Below are positions 7,080 through 18,156 of a stretch of DNA of 24,250 nucleotides, one piece after another. Positions within the stretch are counted from its first letter, which is position 1, and every line of letters begins with the position of its first letter. A program made the position numbers and the translations under genes. Under the pieces are notes generated by a model. It did no database searches and was not told the DNA's origin. It worked only from the letters and a program-made list of their open reading frames with translations. The stretch comes from Planctomycetota bacterium. GTDB lineage: Bacteria; Planctomycetota; Phycisphaerae; Sedimentisphaerales; SM23-30. The stretch lies in contig JAKQBU010000593.1 in assembly GCA_029573975.1 (NCBI GenBank), forward strand, positions 1 through 24,250. Reading direction: 5' to 3'.

Positions 7080-10000
7080 TTACCCCACCGCGTTCTGCCC
7101 GCAGCATTTCTTGTATTTTTTGCCGCTGCCGCAGGGACAGGGATCGTTGCGCCCGACTTTGGGCTTTTCCAGCTTGATGGTCTTGACGGTATGTTCCCCC
7201 TGGGGCGCCTGCGCGGCCTGCTGCTGGGCCTGGAACCGGTCATACTCGGCGTGCATGGCGTTGGAGATATTCCAGACGCTGCGCATCGATTCGCTGGTGT
7301 CGAGCCGGGCCTTGAAAATAATATCCGTCACCTTATCCCGGATATTGGACAGCATCTGCTGAAACATCCGGTACCCCTCCCGCTTATATTCCATCTTGGG
7401 GTCTTTTTCCGCATACCCCCGCAGCCCGATGCCGCTCTTGAGATGGTCCATCGCATACAGATGGTCTTTCCAGGTCGAATCGTAAATCTGCAGCAGCACA
7501 TACTTCTCCAGCTCCGTCAGTTCCGTGCGCAAAAACTGCCGCGCCCCCCGCTGGATCAGCTCCCGCGGGTCCTGCTCCTGCCATTCCTCCGGGTCCGCGG
7601 CAATATGGAATCGCTCTTTGGCCCACGCCGCCAGCGCCTGGGTATCCTCCTCCGCGCCGGAATATTTCTGGAAGGCCGCATCGATTTCCTGAAGCAGTTG
7701 ACCGTCATAGTAAGACGCATTCATATCCAGTAATTTCTTCTTAATCTTGTCGAAGGAGGAATTCTGGATTTCCTCGATGGAAAGCTCCGCGGCGAATTTC
7801 CGCCGGACCCAGTCGGAGATTTCCCTCGCCGCAAAACTGCTGCCGCTCTGCTCCCGCCGCAGGGCCACATTCAGAATAAACTCGACCGGATACTCGATTT
7901 CCCGCTGCCGGTAGCTTTGCCGGGCCTTGGTCAGAAGATATTCTTCGATTTGCTGGCTGTCTTTCCCCGCCAGATCCGCCGGCTGGATCTTTAAATTGAA
8001 CTTCTGATTGATCCAGTCGCACAAACTGCGGTGGGCATACTCCGGCTCCAGATACGCCGTGATCCGGGAAAGGTCCATCTTGTCATAACGCTGGTTGGCG
8101 GACTCCGCCAGTTGCTGCTGCACCTCCTCGAAATTCATTTTCCGCAACTGGTTCTGCGAAACATTCACGCTGAATTTGCTCATCGCCCAGCGGGAAAGTC
8201 CCTTCAGGTCCCATTCCTCCGGCCCGCTGTCTTCGGGCATATACTCACCCAGCGTGACGGCAATTTCCTGATCCGCGTTGTTTTTGGCCCGATCCCGGAC
8301 CAGACTCTCCAGCTCATCCAGCTCCTGGCCGCGAATCCGTTCCACTTCCAGATCCACCCCCACCTCCGTGCGGGCCCATTCGGCAATACATTCATAGGGA
8401 TAATCGCTGCCCAGCATTTTCCCGCAGTTTTCCGCCACCACGTCCTCCACCATCTCCCAGATGATATTTTCCAGCCCCCGCCCCTCCAGAATCGACTGCC
8501 GCCGGGTATAAAAAACCTGCCGCTGGTAATCCATCACTTCATCGTATTCCAGCAGGCTCTTGCGAGACTCAAAATTCCGCTCCTCCACTTTCTTCTGGGT
8601 CTTTTCCACAAACTTGCTCAGCTTCTTGTGCACCAGCGGCTCGCCTTCCGGCCATCTAAATAGGGACATAATCTTGAGCATCCGGTCCCCGCCGAACAGG
8701 CACATCAGCTCATCCTCAAAACAGAGGAAAAACTGGCTGCTGCCCAAATCCCCCTGCCGGCCCGACCGCCCGCGGAGCTGGTTGTCGATGCGGCGGGCCT
8801 CATGCCGTTCCGTCCCCAGCACGTGCAGCCCCCCCGCCTCCTTCACGCCCGGCCCCAGCTTGATGTCGGTCCCGCGCCCCGCCATATTCGTCGCAATCGT
8901 GATATTCCCGCACATCTTCCCGTCCCGGCGGGCGTGCTGAAATCCGGCCTTGGCCACAATCGCCGCCTCCCGGGCGTGCTGCTTGGCGTTGAGAACCTCA
9001 TGCTCCAGGCCGTACCGCTGGGTCAGGGCCGCCGACAGGGCCTCGCTCTTCTCGATACTGATGGTGCCGATCAGCACCGGCCGGCCGGACGTGCTGATCT
9101 GAAAAACTTCTTCGACGATCGCATTGAATTTTTCCTTGATGGTCTTGTAAATCAAGTCGTCGCGGTCCTCGCGCACCACCGGCTTATTGGTCGGGATCGT
9201 CACCACGTTCAACTGGTAAATTTTCATGAACTCATCCGCTTCGGTCATGGCCGTCCCGGTCATGCCCGCAATCTGCTGGTAGAGCTTGAAAAAATTCTGA
9301 ATCGTGATGGTTGCCAGCGTCTGGCTCTCTTCCTTGACATGGACGTTTTCCTTGGCCTCCACCGCCTGGTGCAGGCCGTCCGACCACTGCCGCCCGTGCA
9401 TCAAACGGCCGGTGAACTCATCCACGATGATGACCTCCCCGTTCTGCACCACATAGTCCTTCTCATGCTCGAACACCAGATGCGCCCGCAGGGCCTGCTC
9501 CATCAGATGCGGCCATTCCATGTTCGCCCCGACAAAAAAGCTGCCCACCCCCGCCAGCTCCTGCGCCGCGCCAATCCCCTCATGCGTCAGATGAACGCTG
9601 TGCTTGTCATACTCCACTTCGTAATATTGCGTGGTATGCGAAAGCCTTTCCTCCAGTTCCGCCAGATCCGACCGCAATTTAGTCAACTGGTTTTCCAGCT
9701 TCTTGAGCCGTTCCGGATCTTTGGCCTTTTTGGTTTCGCTGATATCCCCTTCGAAATTGGCCATCTGGCGCTTGGCCGCATCAATCTGTTTTTCGATACC
9801 GGCATAATTCCGCTGTTTATTGATGATTTCCCGGGCGATCTTGTCCGCCTGTTTGTACCGGGCGGTATCGTCAAACGCCGGCCCCGAAATAATCAGCGGC
9901 GTCCGGGCCTCATCGATCAGAATCGAGTCCACCTCGTCGATAATCACATAATCCAGCGGCCCCTGTACCTGGTCGGCATACCGCACCTTCATATTGTCGC

Positions 10001-10880
10001 GCAGATAGTCAAATCCGAATTCATTATTCGTCCCATGGGTGATATCGCAGGCATACTGCTCCTTCCGTTCGGTACCGGCAGTATCCATCTCGGACTGAAT
10101 CGCCCCCACCGTCAGCCCCAGCGATTCATACACCGGCCCCATCCAGTCGCGGTCGCGCTTGGCCAGGTAATCATTCACCGTAATGATATGCACCTTCCGC
10201 CCGCTCAGCGCCACCACATAGGCCGCCAGCGTCGCCACCAGCGTTTTCCCCTCCCCGGTCGCCATTTCCGCGATACTGCCTTCATACAGGGCGTTCCCCC
10301 CGATCATCTGCACATCAAAATGCCGGAACCGGAATGGCGGCCTTTCCTCCGCCGGATATTTCGCCCGCACCTCAGCATAAAACTCCGGCGGCAGCTCAAT
10401 GGCATGGACGTCCTCCCCGGCCGCTACCCGCGCCTTGATCTCTTCATAAACCGTCTGCATCGCCGGCGACAAAATCGCCGGATCAAACTCATACTGCTTG
10501 GCAAAAACATTCCGAACCCCCAAATGCCGGTCCGACGCCTCCCGTACCACTGCAAACGCCTCCGGCAGAACCTCTTCACAACTGGCCAGCAACTGCTCCG
10601 TCAGATGCTTCTTGGCCGGCTTGCGGGCCTCTTCGGGCATCAACTGCAATTCCCGCAGTATCTTCCGCAAAGGCCGCCCGAGTCTCTCCTTCTGGTTCCG
10701 GCTGATTCGCTGGCGAAATTCCTCCGTCTTCGCCCGCAGCTGCCCATCCGTAAGCTGGCCATACTGCGACTCCAGCTCATTAATCTGCTCCACCAGGTCC
10801 GATTGTTTCTTGACATACCGCTCGCTGCTGGACTTGAACACCCGCAGCATCGTTTTGCCTAATACTTCAAAAATTGACAT
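7080..10880 (-). CDS. secA: Preprotein translocase ATPase SecA, enlarged form
   Basis: SecA is the cytosolic motor that drives unfolded preproteins through SecYEG. Motifs: Walker [10 protein letters not shown] (residues 206-214), Walker B VIIDEVDS (312-319), [14 protein letters not shown] (283-296), [11 protein letters not shown] (663-673), and [11 protein letters not shown] (701-711). NBD1, the preprotein cross-linking domain, NBD2 and the scaffold helix ([13 protein letters not shown]) follow in the normal order. The C-terminal zinc motif [13 protein letters not shown] (1248-1260), which binds SecB and the ribosome, is intact. At 1266 residues it is far longer than E. coli SecA (901). The surplus lies in a charged coiled-coil insert (~350-418) and in a tandem helical repeat region (~832-1125), both listed separately. 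The ATG at 10880 has only a weak GTGGAA upstream. It is transcribed alone, after the ABC-F gene on the same strand and 207 bp downstream of it. Confidence 0.98.
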   Translation of the reverse strand: MSIFEVLGKTMLRVFKSSSERYVKKQSDLVEQINELESQYGQLTDGQLRAKTEEFRQRISRNQKERLGRPLRKILRELQLMPEEARKPAKKHLTEQLLASCEEVLPEAFAVVREASDRHLGVRNVFAKQYEFDPAILSPAMQTVYEEIKARVAAGEDVHAIELPPEFYAEVRAKYPAEERPPFRFRHFDVQMIGGNALYEGSIAEMATGEGKTLVATLAAYVVALSGRKVHIITVNDYLAKRDRDWMGPVYESLGLTVGAIQSEMDTAGTERKEQYACDITHGTNNEFGFDYLRDNMKVRYADQVQGPLDYVIIDEVDSILIDEARTPLIISGPAFDDTARYKQADKIAREIINKQRNYAGIEKQIDAAKRQMANFEGDISETKKAKDPERLKKLENQLTKLRSDLAELEERLSHTTQYYEVEYDKHSVHLTHEGIGAAQELAGVGSFFVGANMEWPHLMEQALRAHLVFEHEKDYVVQNGEVIIVDEFTGRLMHGRQWSDGLHQAVEAKENVHVKEESQTLATITIQNFFKLYQQIAGMTGTAMTEADEFMKIYQLNVVTIPTNKPVVREDRDDLIYKTIKEKFNAIVEEVFQISTSGRPVLIGTISIEKSEALSAALTQRYGLEHEVLNAKQHAREAAIVAKAGFQHARRDGKMCGNITIATNMAGRGTDIKLGPGVKEAGGLHVLGTERHEARRIDNQLRGRSGRQGDLGSSQFFLCFEDELMCLFGGDRMLKIMSLFRWPEGEPLVHKKLSKFVEKTQKKVEERNFESRKSLLEYDEVMDYQRQVFYTRRQSILEGRGLENIIWEMVEDVVAENCGKMLGSDYPYECIAEWARTEVGVDLEVERIRGQELDELESLVRDRAKNNADQEIAVTLGEYMPEDSGPEEWDLKGLSRWAMSKFSVNVSQNQLRKMNFEEVQQQLAESANQRYDKMDLSRITAYLEPEYAHRSLCDWINQKFNLKIQPADLAGKDSQQIEEYLLTKARQSYRQREIEYPVEFILNVALRREQSGSSFAAREISDWVRRKFAAELSIEEIQNSSFDKIKKKLLDMNASYYDGQLLQEIDAAFQKYSGAEEDTQALAAWAKERFHIAADPEEWQEQDPRELIQRGARQFLRTELTELEKYVLLQIYDSTWKDHLYAMDHLKSGIGLRGYAEKDPKMEYKREGYRMFQQMLSNIRDKVTDIIFKARLDTSESMRSVWNISNAMHAEYDRFQAQQQAAQAPQGEHTVKTIKLEKPKVGRNDPCPCGSGKKYKKCCGQNAVG
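7506..8387 (-). repeat. Five-fold tandem helical repeat inside SecA
   Basis: Five copies of a 58-68-residue unit start at about residues 832 ([13 protein letters not shown]), 895 ([13 protein letters not shown]), 953 ([13 protein letters not shown]), 1021 ([13 protein letters not shown]) and 1083 ([13 protein letters not shown]). Each has the pattern L/I-x2-W-x3-K/R-F-x-V/I, then a short L/I turn, then a helix with x3-L-x3-A and often a Tyr. Canonical SecA has one such unit at this place (in E. coli LQERLKNDFDLDL, at the helical wing/scaffold boundary). The copies are diverged at DNA level, so the expansion is old. Confidence 0.7.
9627..9833 (-). other. Coiled-coil insertion in SecA before the preprotein cross-linking domain
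   Basis: Residues ~350-418 of SecA form a highly charged, heptad-like stretch (for example [20 protein letters not shown]) placed between the end of the first NBD1 part and the strand resuming at [17 protein letters not shown]. coli SecA has only a short connection here. It is predicted by eye to form a coiled coil of about 65 residues. Confidence 0.6.
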
Positions 10881-11020
10881 ACTCTATTCCACGTTTAGCT
10901 TTAAAACCGGGCCGAACCATACAAACTCAAGTCCGCTTCCGTCTCTCACCTTGGCCGCACGATTGTAACCGGAACGGTCCCATTCCGCCACAAAAGTTCC
11001 AAATTCCTGAATTTGCTATA

Positions 11021-11048
11021 GTTATACCTGTTTCGATTCGTAATGCAA
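11021..11048 (-). promoter_or_regulatory. Candidate secA promoter
   Basis: On the minus strand TTGCAT (11048-11043) and TATAAC (11026-11021) are spaced 16 bp, giving a start near 11014 and a leader of about 133 nt before secA. The rest of the 207-bp gap shows no ORF. The leader includes a GC-rich inverted stretch near 10970-10980 but no terminator for the ABC-F gene that I trust. Confidence 0.4.
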
Positions 11049-11087
11049 TCCCTTTCCAGCCCCAAGCGGAGATTTACAGAATCACCT

Positions 11088-13055
<1,968 letters not shown>

Positions 13056-13080
13056 ATCAATTCCTTGCCAAAAACCAGCG

Positions 13081-13112
13081 AAAAAGCCATGACTTGCAGT
13101 AAGTCATGGCTT
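13081..13112 (-). terminator. Intrinsic terminator of the rhamnose operon, in front of the ABC-F gene
   Basis: AAGCCATGACTT and AAGTCATGGCTT (13084-13095 and 13101-13112) form a perfect 12-bp stem with a 5-nt loop. Read on the minus strand the second arm runs directly into a T tract (13085-13081). It lies 55 bp after the rhaA stop and 28 bp before the ABC-F start codon. It most simply ends the rhamnose transcript. If the promoter at 13120-13149 is real, the same hairpin would also sit at the very start of the ABC-F transcript. Confidence 0.85.
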
Positions 13113-13119
13113 GCATATA

Positions 13120-13149
13120 ACAGTATCGCTATTTTCGCCCGCAGGTCAA
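13120..13149 (-). promoter_or_regulatory. Possible promoter for the ABC-F gene
   Basis: On the minus strand TTGACC (13149-13144) and TACTGT (13125-13120) are 18 bp apart, in the short gap after rhaA. The -10 box is poor and the terminator hairpin begins almost at the predicted start site. If this is not the promoter, the ABC-F gene would rely on read-through of the terminator or on a weak start downstream of it. Confidence 0.3.
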
Positions 13150-13167
13150 GGGCTTCCCGCACAGGTT

Positions 13168-14442
13168 TTACCGGCTCGGAAATACCCTGGCTTCATACGC
13201 CTTCACCTCATCGAGCCAGGCCGAACCCACCGGCACATTCTGCTGCTGGCAATAGTAATCCCACACGGCACTAAACGGCAGGGTCTTCTGCTCTTCCAGC
13301 CAGCCCAGGCGGGAGGTAAAATCCCCATCTTTTTCCAGCCGCCGGACCTTTTCCACCGGCTCCAGCAGCGCAATCAACAGCGCCTTAAGCATGGACCGCG
13401 TGCCGATCACCCAGGCCGCCAGCCGGTTGATGCTGGCGTCAAAGAAGTCCAGACCGATATGCACCCGGGCAAAATAATCATTCCGCGCCAGCTCATAGGC
13501 AATCGCCAGCAGATCGTCCGACAGAATCACCACATGATCACTGTCCCAGCGGATCCCGCGGCTGACATGCAGAAGAATTTCATCCAAAAACGTCAGCGTC
13601 GAAGATATCTTGTCCGCAATGGTCTCCGTCGGATGAAAATGGCCGCTGTCCAGACACAGCAGCGTCTTATTGCGAATGGCATAGCCCATATAAAATTCGT
13701 GCGAACCAACCACATACGACTCCGACCCGATGCCGAACAGTTTCGACTCGATGCTGTCCAGATGATGTTTCGGGCTTAGCTTCTCCGCAAACATCTCATC
13801 CAGCGACTTTTTCAGCCTTTCGCGCGGTCCTTTTCGATCGACTGGGATATCCTTATACCCATCCGGAATCCAGACGTTATCCACGCAGGCGGACTTCATC
13901 TGGCGGCCCATATACTCACCGATCTTCCGGCAGGCGATACCGTGGCGCACCCAGAACTTGCGGATGCCCTCATCGGGACTGGCCAGCGTAAATCCCTCGC
14001 TGGCCTTGGGATGCGAAAAAAAACTGCCATTGAAATCCAGGCCGTGCAGCTTGTTCTCTTTGGCCCAGTCGATCCAGGTCTGGAAATGTTTCGGCTGAAG
14101 GTCATCCCGCTCCACCTTCCGCCCGCCGGTTTCCGCATAAATCGCATGAAGACTCAGCCGGTGCCGCCCCGGGATCAGGCTCAGCACCTTCTCCAGGTCC
14201 TGCCGCAACTGCTCAGCACTGCGGGCCTTGCCGGGATAATTCCCCGTCGCCTGAATCCCGCCGTCGCCCGACAGCCCCTGGTTGCTTTCAAATCCGCCGA
14301 CGTCATCCCCCTGCCAGCAGTGCAGGCTCACCGGAATCCCCCCCAGCTTCTGCACCGCCCGCTCCGTATCCACGCCCAGAGCGGCATATCGCTCCTTCGC
14401 CATTTCGTACGCTTTTTCCACTTGAGACTGTTTCTTCGCCAT
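13168..14442 (-). CDS. rhaA: L-rhamnose isomerase
   Basis: This cytosolic, metal-dependent (Mn/Zn) enzyme converts L-rhamnose to L-rhamnulose, the first catabolic step. The 424-residue protein aligns by eye with E. coli RhaA (419 residues) along its whole length: [14 protein letters not shown] (39-52), [14 protein letters not shown] (61-74), WIPDGYKDI (191-199), [12 protein letters not shown] (232-243), [10 protein letters not shown] (264-273), RWDSDHVV (298-305) and [20 protein letters not shown] (330-349). The metal-site residues in these blocks, including the Asp and His of LDSGHFHP and the Asp residues of WDSDH and LDFFDA, are all present. GAGGAAC precedes the ATG at 14442. It is the last gene of the rhamnose operon, 31 bp after the aldolase/dehydrogenase gene, and is followed by the terminator at 13081-13112. 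Confidence 0.98.
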   Translation of the reverse strand: MAKKQSQVEKAYEMAKERYAALGVDTERAVQKLGGIPVSLHCWQGDDVGGFESNQGLSGDGGIQATGNYPGKARSAEQLRQDLEKVLSLIPGRHRLSLHAIYAETGGRKVERDDLQPKHFQTWIDWAKENKLHGLDFNGSFFSHPKASEGFTLASPDEGIRKFWVRHGIACRKIGEYMGRQMKSACVDNVWIPDGYKDIPVDRKGPRERLKKSLDEMFAEKLSPKHHLDSIESKLFGIGSESYVVGSHEFYMGYAIRNKTLLCLDSGHFHPTETIADKISSTLTFLDEILLHVSRGIRWDSDHVVILSDDLLAIAYELARNDYFARVHIGLDFFDASINRLAAWVIGTRSMLKALLIALLEPVEKVRRLEKDGDFTSRLGWLEEQKTLPFSAVWDYYCQQQNVPVGSAWLDEVKAYEARVFPSR

Positions 14443-14473
14443 AATTAGTTCCTCGTTTCTATAGGGTTTCTCG

Positions 14474-16441
14474 TTATCGCACCATCACCTGGCCGCTGTC
14501 CGCCACCAGCGTCTGCCCGGTAATGGTCCGCGCCTGGTCAGAACACAAAAAGACCACCGCATCGGCGATATCCTGCCGTTTGATTTCCCGCTTCAGGATG
14601 GTCTTATTCACATAAAACGGAATCACCTCTTCCGGTTTAATGCCGTTTTTTTTCGCACATACCTTGATATATTCAGGATTCCAGATTTTGGAACCCTCAA
14701 ACACATTGCCCGGGCAAACACTGTTCACCCGGATGCCGTACTCGCCCAGCTCCATCGCCCAACCGCGCGCCATATGAATCTCACCGGCCTTGGTGGCGTT
14801 GTAGGGTGTGTTGTTCTTGCTGGCGTCCAGCCCGGATTTGGAACTCAGGTTAATAATACTGCCCCCCATTCCCTGCTGCATCAGGATACGGGCCGCCGCC
14901 CGGGCCATCAGGAAATAGCCGGTCAGGTTGACCTCCAGGGCAAAACGGAACTTATCCGCCGGCAGATTCACCAGCGAATACGCCGGCGCCACCCCGGCGG
15001 CATTGACCAGAATATCCAGCCCGCCCCAGCTCTGCAGCAGCGTTTGATACGCCCGGTCCACACTGGTTTCATCCGTAACATTGCAGGTAACCGCCATAGC
15101 CGCCGCGCCCGGCATCTCCTGCCGTATCAGCGAAACCGTCTCTTCCGCCGCCGGCCGGTCCAGATCGCAGGCCGCCACCATCGCCCCGGCCCGCGCCAGC
15201 CCGATGGCAATGCCCCGCCCCAGCCCGCTGCCCGCGCCCGTCACCACCGCGATACGCCCCTGCAAGCTGCCCAGACTCGTGGTCCGGGAGAGTTTTTCCC
15301 GATAGCTTTCCGATTCCCAGGTCCGAATGAAATCTCGCTGCCGTTTGCTCAGGGCCCAGACCCCGCCAAACCGCGTTGCCGCTTCCCGAACTAACATAAA
15401 ACCGGCGGCAATGCTTTCAATCGTCGCCGTAGTAGCCGGATTACAGGTAATCAGCAGACCGATATTTTTCATCAAATAGGCACGGGGGATCGCCTGCCCG
15501 GTATCCAGATGTTTCTGGATTCTCACCTGGATGGCTTTCGCCTCCGGCCGCTCCAGCCACAGGGCCGGCCCGTTGGCATACACCATCTCATCAGGCGACA
15601 AGGGCCCCGCCGCTAATAACCCCGCGGCATCGGACCGGGCCATGAAACGCACCGCATCTTCATTAACAACATACGTAACCGGCAGATACTGCCCGGTAAT
15701 AGAAAATATTGCCTTCCGCAGCGACAGTTGCGACGCTTGAATCTCAGCCGGATCGACCGGTTTTATTTTGACCGACTTTGCCGCCGGAATCTTACTCTGG
15801 CAAATCGCAATCACCTTACGCACCAGGCGCAGTGCCGCCTCCGCCGTCTCCGCGCTGACAATCAGGCCATGCTTTTCCAGAAACACCAGCGCCGGTTTAC
15901 GGCCTTGCTCTCCTTGATACGCATCAATCAGCCGCTTCATTTTTTGCGCCAACTGATAGCCGGGATCGGTATAAGGCACCCACAACGGCGGATACTTCTC
16001 CCCCTGAAACAGCCTCTCGATCTGCCTTCGGCCCCCTTTGGCGTTCACATACGCCCCCACCGCCAGCGGATGCAGATGAATCACGTAACGGCCCAGCATC
16101 GCGTGAAAATGCGCCTCCACCGAGGGCCGGATCCCCGCCGGCATCTCATCCTTACAGGCCAGCATCAGCCGCCGGACAATCTCATTCTCCCGGGCAAACG
16201 TCTCCATCCGCCCCAGCTCCGCATCCCCCAGCATCGCCAGCACCCCCTTCAATTCCATCCGCCGCCACCCTCTTTGCGGACTCATATCCTTCAGCGCTGT
16301 CCCGCTGGCCTTGATATACATGAACCGGCCGTCCGCCGTCTTGGCGGAGGTATTGCCCCCCCCGCCCTGCACCAGCGCCGTATCCTTTCCCGTCACATTC
16401 GATATTCGTATCAGCTCTCGTAGAGCCAGATCAACACTCAT
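14474..16441 (-). CDS. rhaEW: Bifunctional L-rhamnulose-1-phosphate aldolase / L-lactaldehyde dehydrogenase
   Basis: The fused enzyme splits rhamnulose-1-phosphate into DHAP and L-lactaldehyde and then oxidises the aldehyde to L-lactate. Residues ~1-380 are a class II aldolase domain: [10 protein letters not shown] (25-34), E109-A-H-F-H (109-113), HLHPLAV (122-128) and EKHGLIV (189-195) supply the metal and catalytic residues. Residues ~393-655 are a short-chain dehydrogenase: nucleotide motif [10 protein letters not shown] (401-410), NAAG (480-483), NLSSKSG with the catalytic Ser, and Y547-x3-K551. Length and order match the RhaEW type known from Bacillus and Chloroflexus. I prefer the ATG at 16441 because AAAGGTG lies 9 nt before it. 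The upstream GTG at 16453 overlaps that site. It sits 32 bp after the permease gene and 31 bp before rhaA. Confidence 0.94.
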   Translation of the reverse strand: MSVDLALRELIRISNVTGKDTALVQGGGGNTSAKTADGRFMYIKASGTALKDMSPQRGWRRMELKGVLAMLGDAELGRMETFARENEIVRRLMLACKDEMPAGIRPSVEAHFHAMLGRYVIHLHPLAVGAYVNAKGGRRQIERLFQGEKYPPLWVPYTDPGYQLAQKMKRLIDAYQGEQGRKPALVFLEKHGLIVSAETAEAALRLVRKVIAICQSKIPAAKSVKIKPVDPAEIQASQLSLRKAIFSITGQYLPVTYVVNEDAVRFMARSDAAGLLAAGPLSPDEMVYANGPALWLERPEAKAIQVRIQKHLDTGQAIPRAYLMKNIGLLITCNPATTATIESIAAGFMLVREAATRFGGVWALSKRQRDFIRTWESESYREKLSRTTSLGSLQGRIAVVTGAGSGLGRGIAIGLARAGAMVAACDLDRPAAEETVSLIRQEMPGAAAMAVTCNVTDETSVDRAYQTLLQSWGGLDILVNAAGVAPAYSLVNLPADKFRFALEVNLTGYFLMARAAARILMQQGMGGSIINLSSKSGLDASKNNTPYNATKAGEIHMARGWAMELGEYGIRVNSVCPGNVFEGSKIWNPEYIKVCAKKNGIKPEEVIPFYVNKTILKREIKRQDIADAVVFLCSDQARTITGQTLVADSGQVMVR

Positions 16442-16473
16442 AATCCATTTCACCTTTCTTTATGCTAAAATAC

Positions 16474-18123
16474 TTATGATTTACTCTTTTCCTTCCGGCT
16501 GATCCACACGATCCCCGTAACAAAATAGATCAGCGTCGGCCAGATTAGAAAACTCTTAAACCACTCAAGCCGCCCCTGATAACCATCCGTACCCTTAACA
16601 AATATATAAATGGGAATCACCAGACAGCATAACAAAGAAAAAATAGAAACAATTTTTGCTGCCCACAAAATTTTATCGATAGGCTTCTTTATTATCTCAA
16701 CCGCTTTCTCGGATTTTTCGCGGGCGCCGGCTACGGCTGATAAAACAATATAAAGCACCACAGTCAGCAGCCACACCGGCACAAACAGGAAAAACAAATG
16801 GATGATTCCTATTCGCTCCAGAACAATGGCCAAAACAATCGCAATCACCCAACTGGCCAGCGCCGGCCAGTTCATCATCAGCTTCTTTTTCGAGGCCCAG
16901 AATTGCGCAAATCCGATCCGGGGAAAAATCCAGTGTTCCGTGAAAACAATGGCCCCCACCGGCATCAGCAGCAGGCCGTAATAACCGACAAAATCCAGCA
17001 GTTTCAGAAAGACAAACGGGAAACAGGCAATGATAGTAGTGGCAATACCCGCAATCAACGTTACCAGCCAGCGCGGCCAACCCGGAGTAATCGCCTGAAA
17101 CGCCAGCCCCGCCCGGTACAGCGTCGGATTCGAGGTGGTCCAGCCGGCCAGCACCACCGCGATAATCCCCGAAAAGCCCAGCGCCTCGATAGCCAGATTA
17201 CCCGGGTCAATCTGGCTGATACTTTTTTTCAGAATCAAAGCCGTCGCCGCCCCCATGATCCCCGCACAAATCCACGCCAGATAATGCCCCAGAAACATCC
17301 CAAACGCCGAATACAGCCCATACGACGCCTTCTTGGCATAGCGGAACAGCGCCATATCCGAAAGCCCCCCGTGCATCGCCAGATTACAGATCCAGGCAAA
17401 CGCCGCCACATGCCAGAAACCGATGGACTTGCTCCCATCAACGGTTTGCCCCGTCCAGATTACCTCATTGGCCAGCCGCCAGAAATCCCCAAAAGAGCTG
17501 ATCTGCCCCACCCCCTCCGTACTCGCCGCCAGCCCCGGTAGCATCACCACCGCCCCGCCGATAAACATCAAAAACATCCAGGGCGAACAAACCGTCGAAA
17601 ACTGCGCCAGCTTCTTAAATCCCAGAATCGCCAGCGTCACCACCACGGCACCAACGATTAATACCACCAGCACAAACCGGTAATCCTGCGGATACCAGTC
17701 CACCTGCGCCGGGATTCCAAACGGTATCCGCACCGCCGATGCCGAAACCGTAATCATGCACCCCGCCAAAATACAGAATAAAATGGCATTCACAATATTA
17801 TAAATCGTCGTGGTAACCGGTCCGGCAATCTTCCGCAGATACCAGTACAGCGTCAGCCGGGTCTGAACGGCAATCGGTGCACACACCAGTGCCCACGTCA
17901 GCACCGCCAGGGCATTGCCGATCAGCAGCCCCACAAAAATGTCCATCGCCGACGAACCCCAACTGACAAACAACGCCCCGATGACAAACTCGGTCCCCGC
18001 CACATGCTCCCCGGCGAACAGCCCCGCAAAATGCCGCCCCGGCTGGAGCTTGTCCTCCGCCACCGGCTCCCGCTCAAATTCGTACAATTTATCGAGCGCT
18101 TGGATGGTGCTGCTTTCCGACAT
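16474..18123 (-). CDS. NCS1-type (cytosine/purine permease-like) transporter in the rhamnose operon
   Basis: This is a 549-residue polytopic inner-membrane protein with about 12 hydrophobic segments between residues ~40 and ~540. The layout recalls nucleobase:cation symporter-1 proteins such as CodB: a soluble N-terminus of ~35 residues, then GTEFVIGALFVSWG, the region GNALAVLTWALVCAPIAVQT, a central GFKKLAQFSTVCSPWMF, and LAGWTTSNPTLYRAGLAFQ, which resembles the substrate-site region in TM8. The loop before the last two segments is basic and hydrophilic. AAAGGA lies 7 nt before the ATG at 18123. NCS1 members carry nucleobases, hydantoins or thiamine. Its place between the dehydrogenase and aldolase genes, with no other transporter in the operon, suggests it imports rhamnose or a derivative. 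That is an inference from context only. A nucleobase role is still possible. Confidence 0.8.
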   Translation of the reverse strand: MSESSTIQALDKLYEFEREPVAEDKLQPGRHFAGLFAGEHVAGTEFVIGALFVSWGSSAMDIFVGLLIGNALAVLTWALVCAPIAVQTRLTLYWYLRKIAGPVTTTIYNIVNAILFCILAGCMITVSASAVRIPFGIPAQVDWYPQDYRFVLVVLIVGAVVVTLAILGFKKLAQFSTVCSPWMFLMFIGGAVVMLPGLAASTEGVGQISSFGDFWRLANEVIWTGQTVDGSKSIGFWHVAAFAWICNLAMHGGLSDMALFRYAKKASYGLYSAFGMFLGHYLAWICAGIMGAATALILKKSISQIDPGNLAIEALGFSGIIAVVLAGWTTSNPTLYRAGLAFQAITPGWPRWLVTLIAGIATTIIACFPFVFLKLLDFVGYYGLLLMPVGAIVFTEHWIFPRIGFAQFWASKKKLMMNWPALASWVIAIVLAIVLERIGIIHLFFLFVPVWLLTVVLYIVLSAVAGAREKSEKAVEIIKKPIDKILWAAKIVSIFSLLCCLVIPIYIFVKGTDGYQGRLEWFKSFLIWPTLIYFVTGIVWISRKEKSKS

Positions 18124-18156
18124 AGTTCGTTCCTTTCGCTTTGGGAATTTCTATAA

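Noticed and set aside
8802..10862. A 686-codon open frame on the plus strand opposite secA
   Set aside because: It lies wholly antisense to a clear SecA gene, its translation is rich in His, Arg, Pro and Leu as expected of a GC-rich complementary frame, and it has no recognisable domain or ribosome-binding site.
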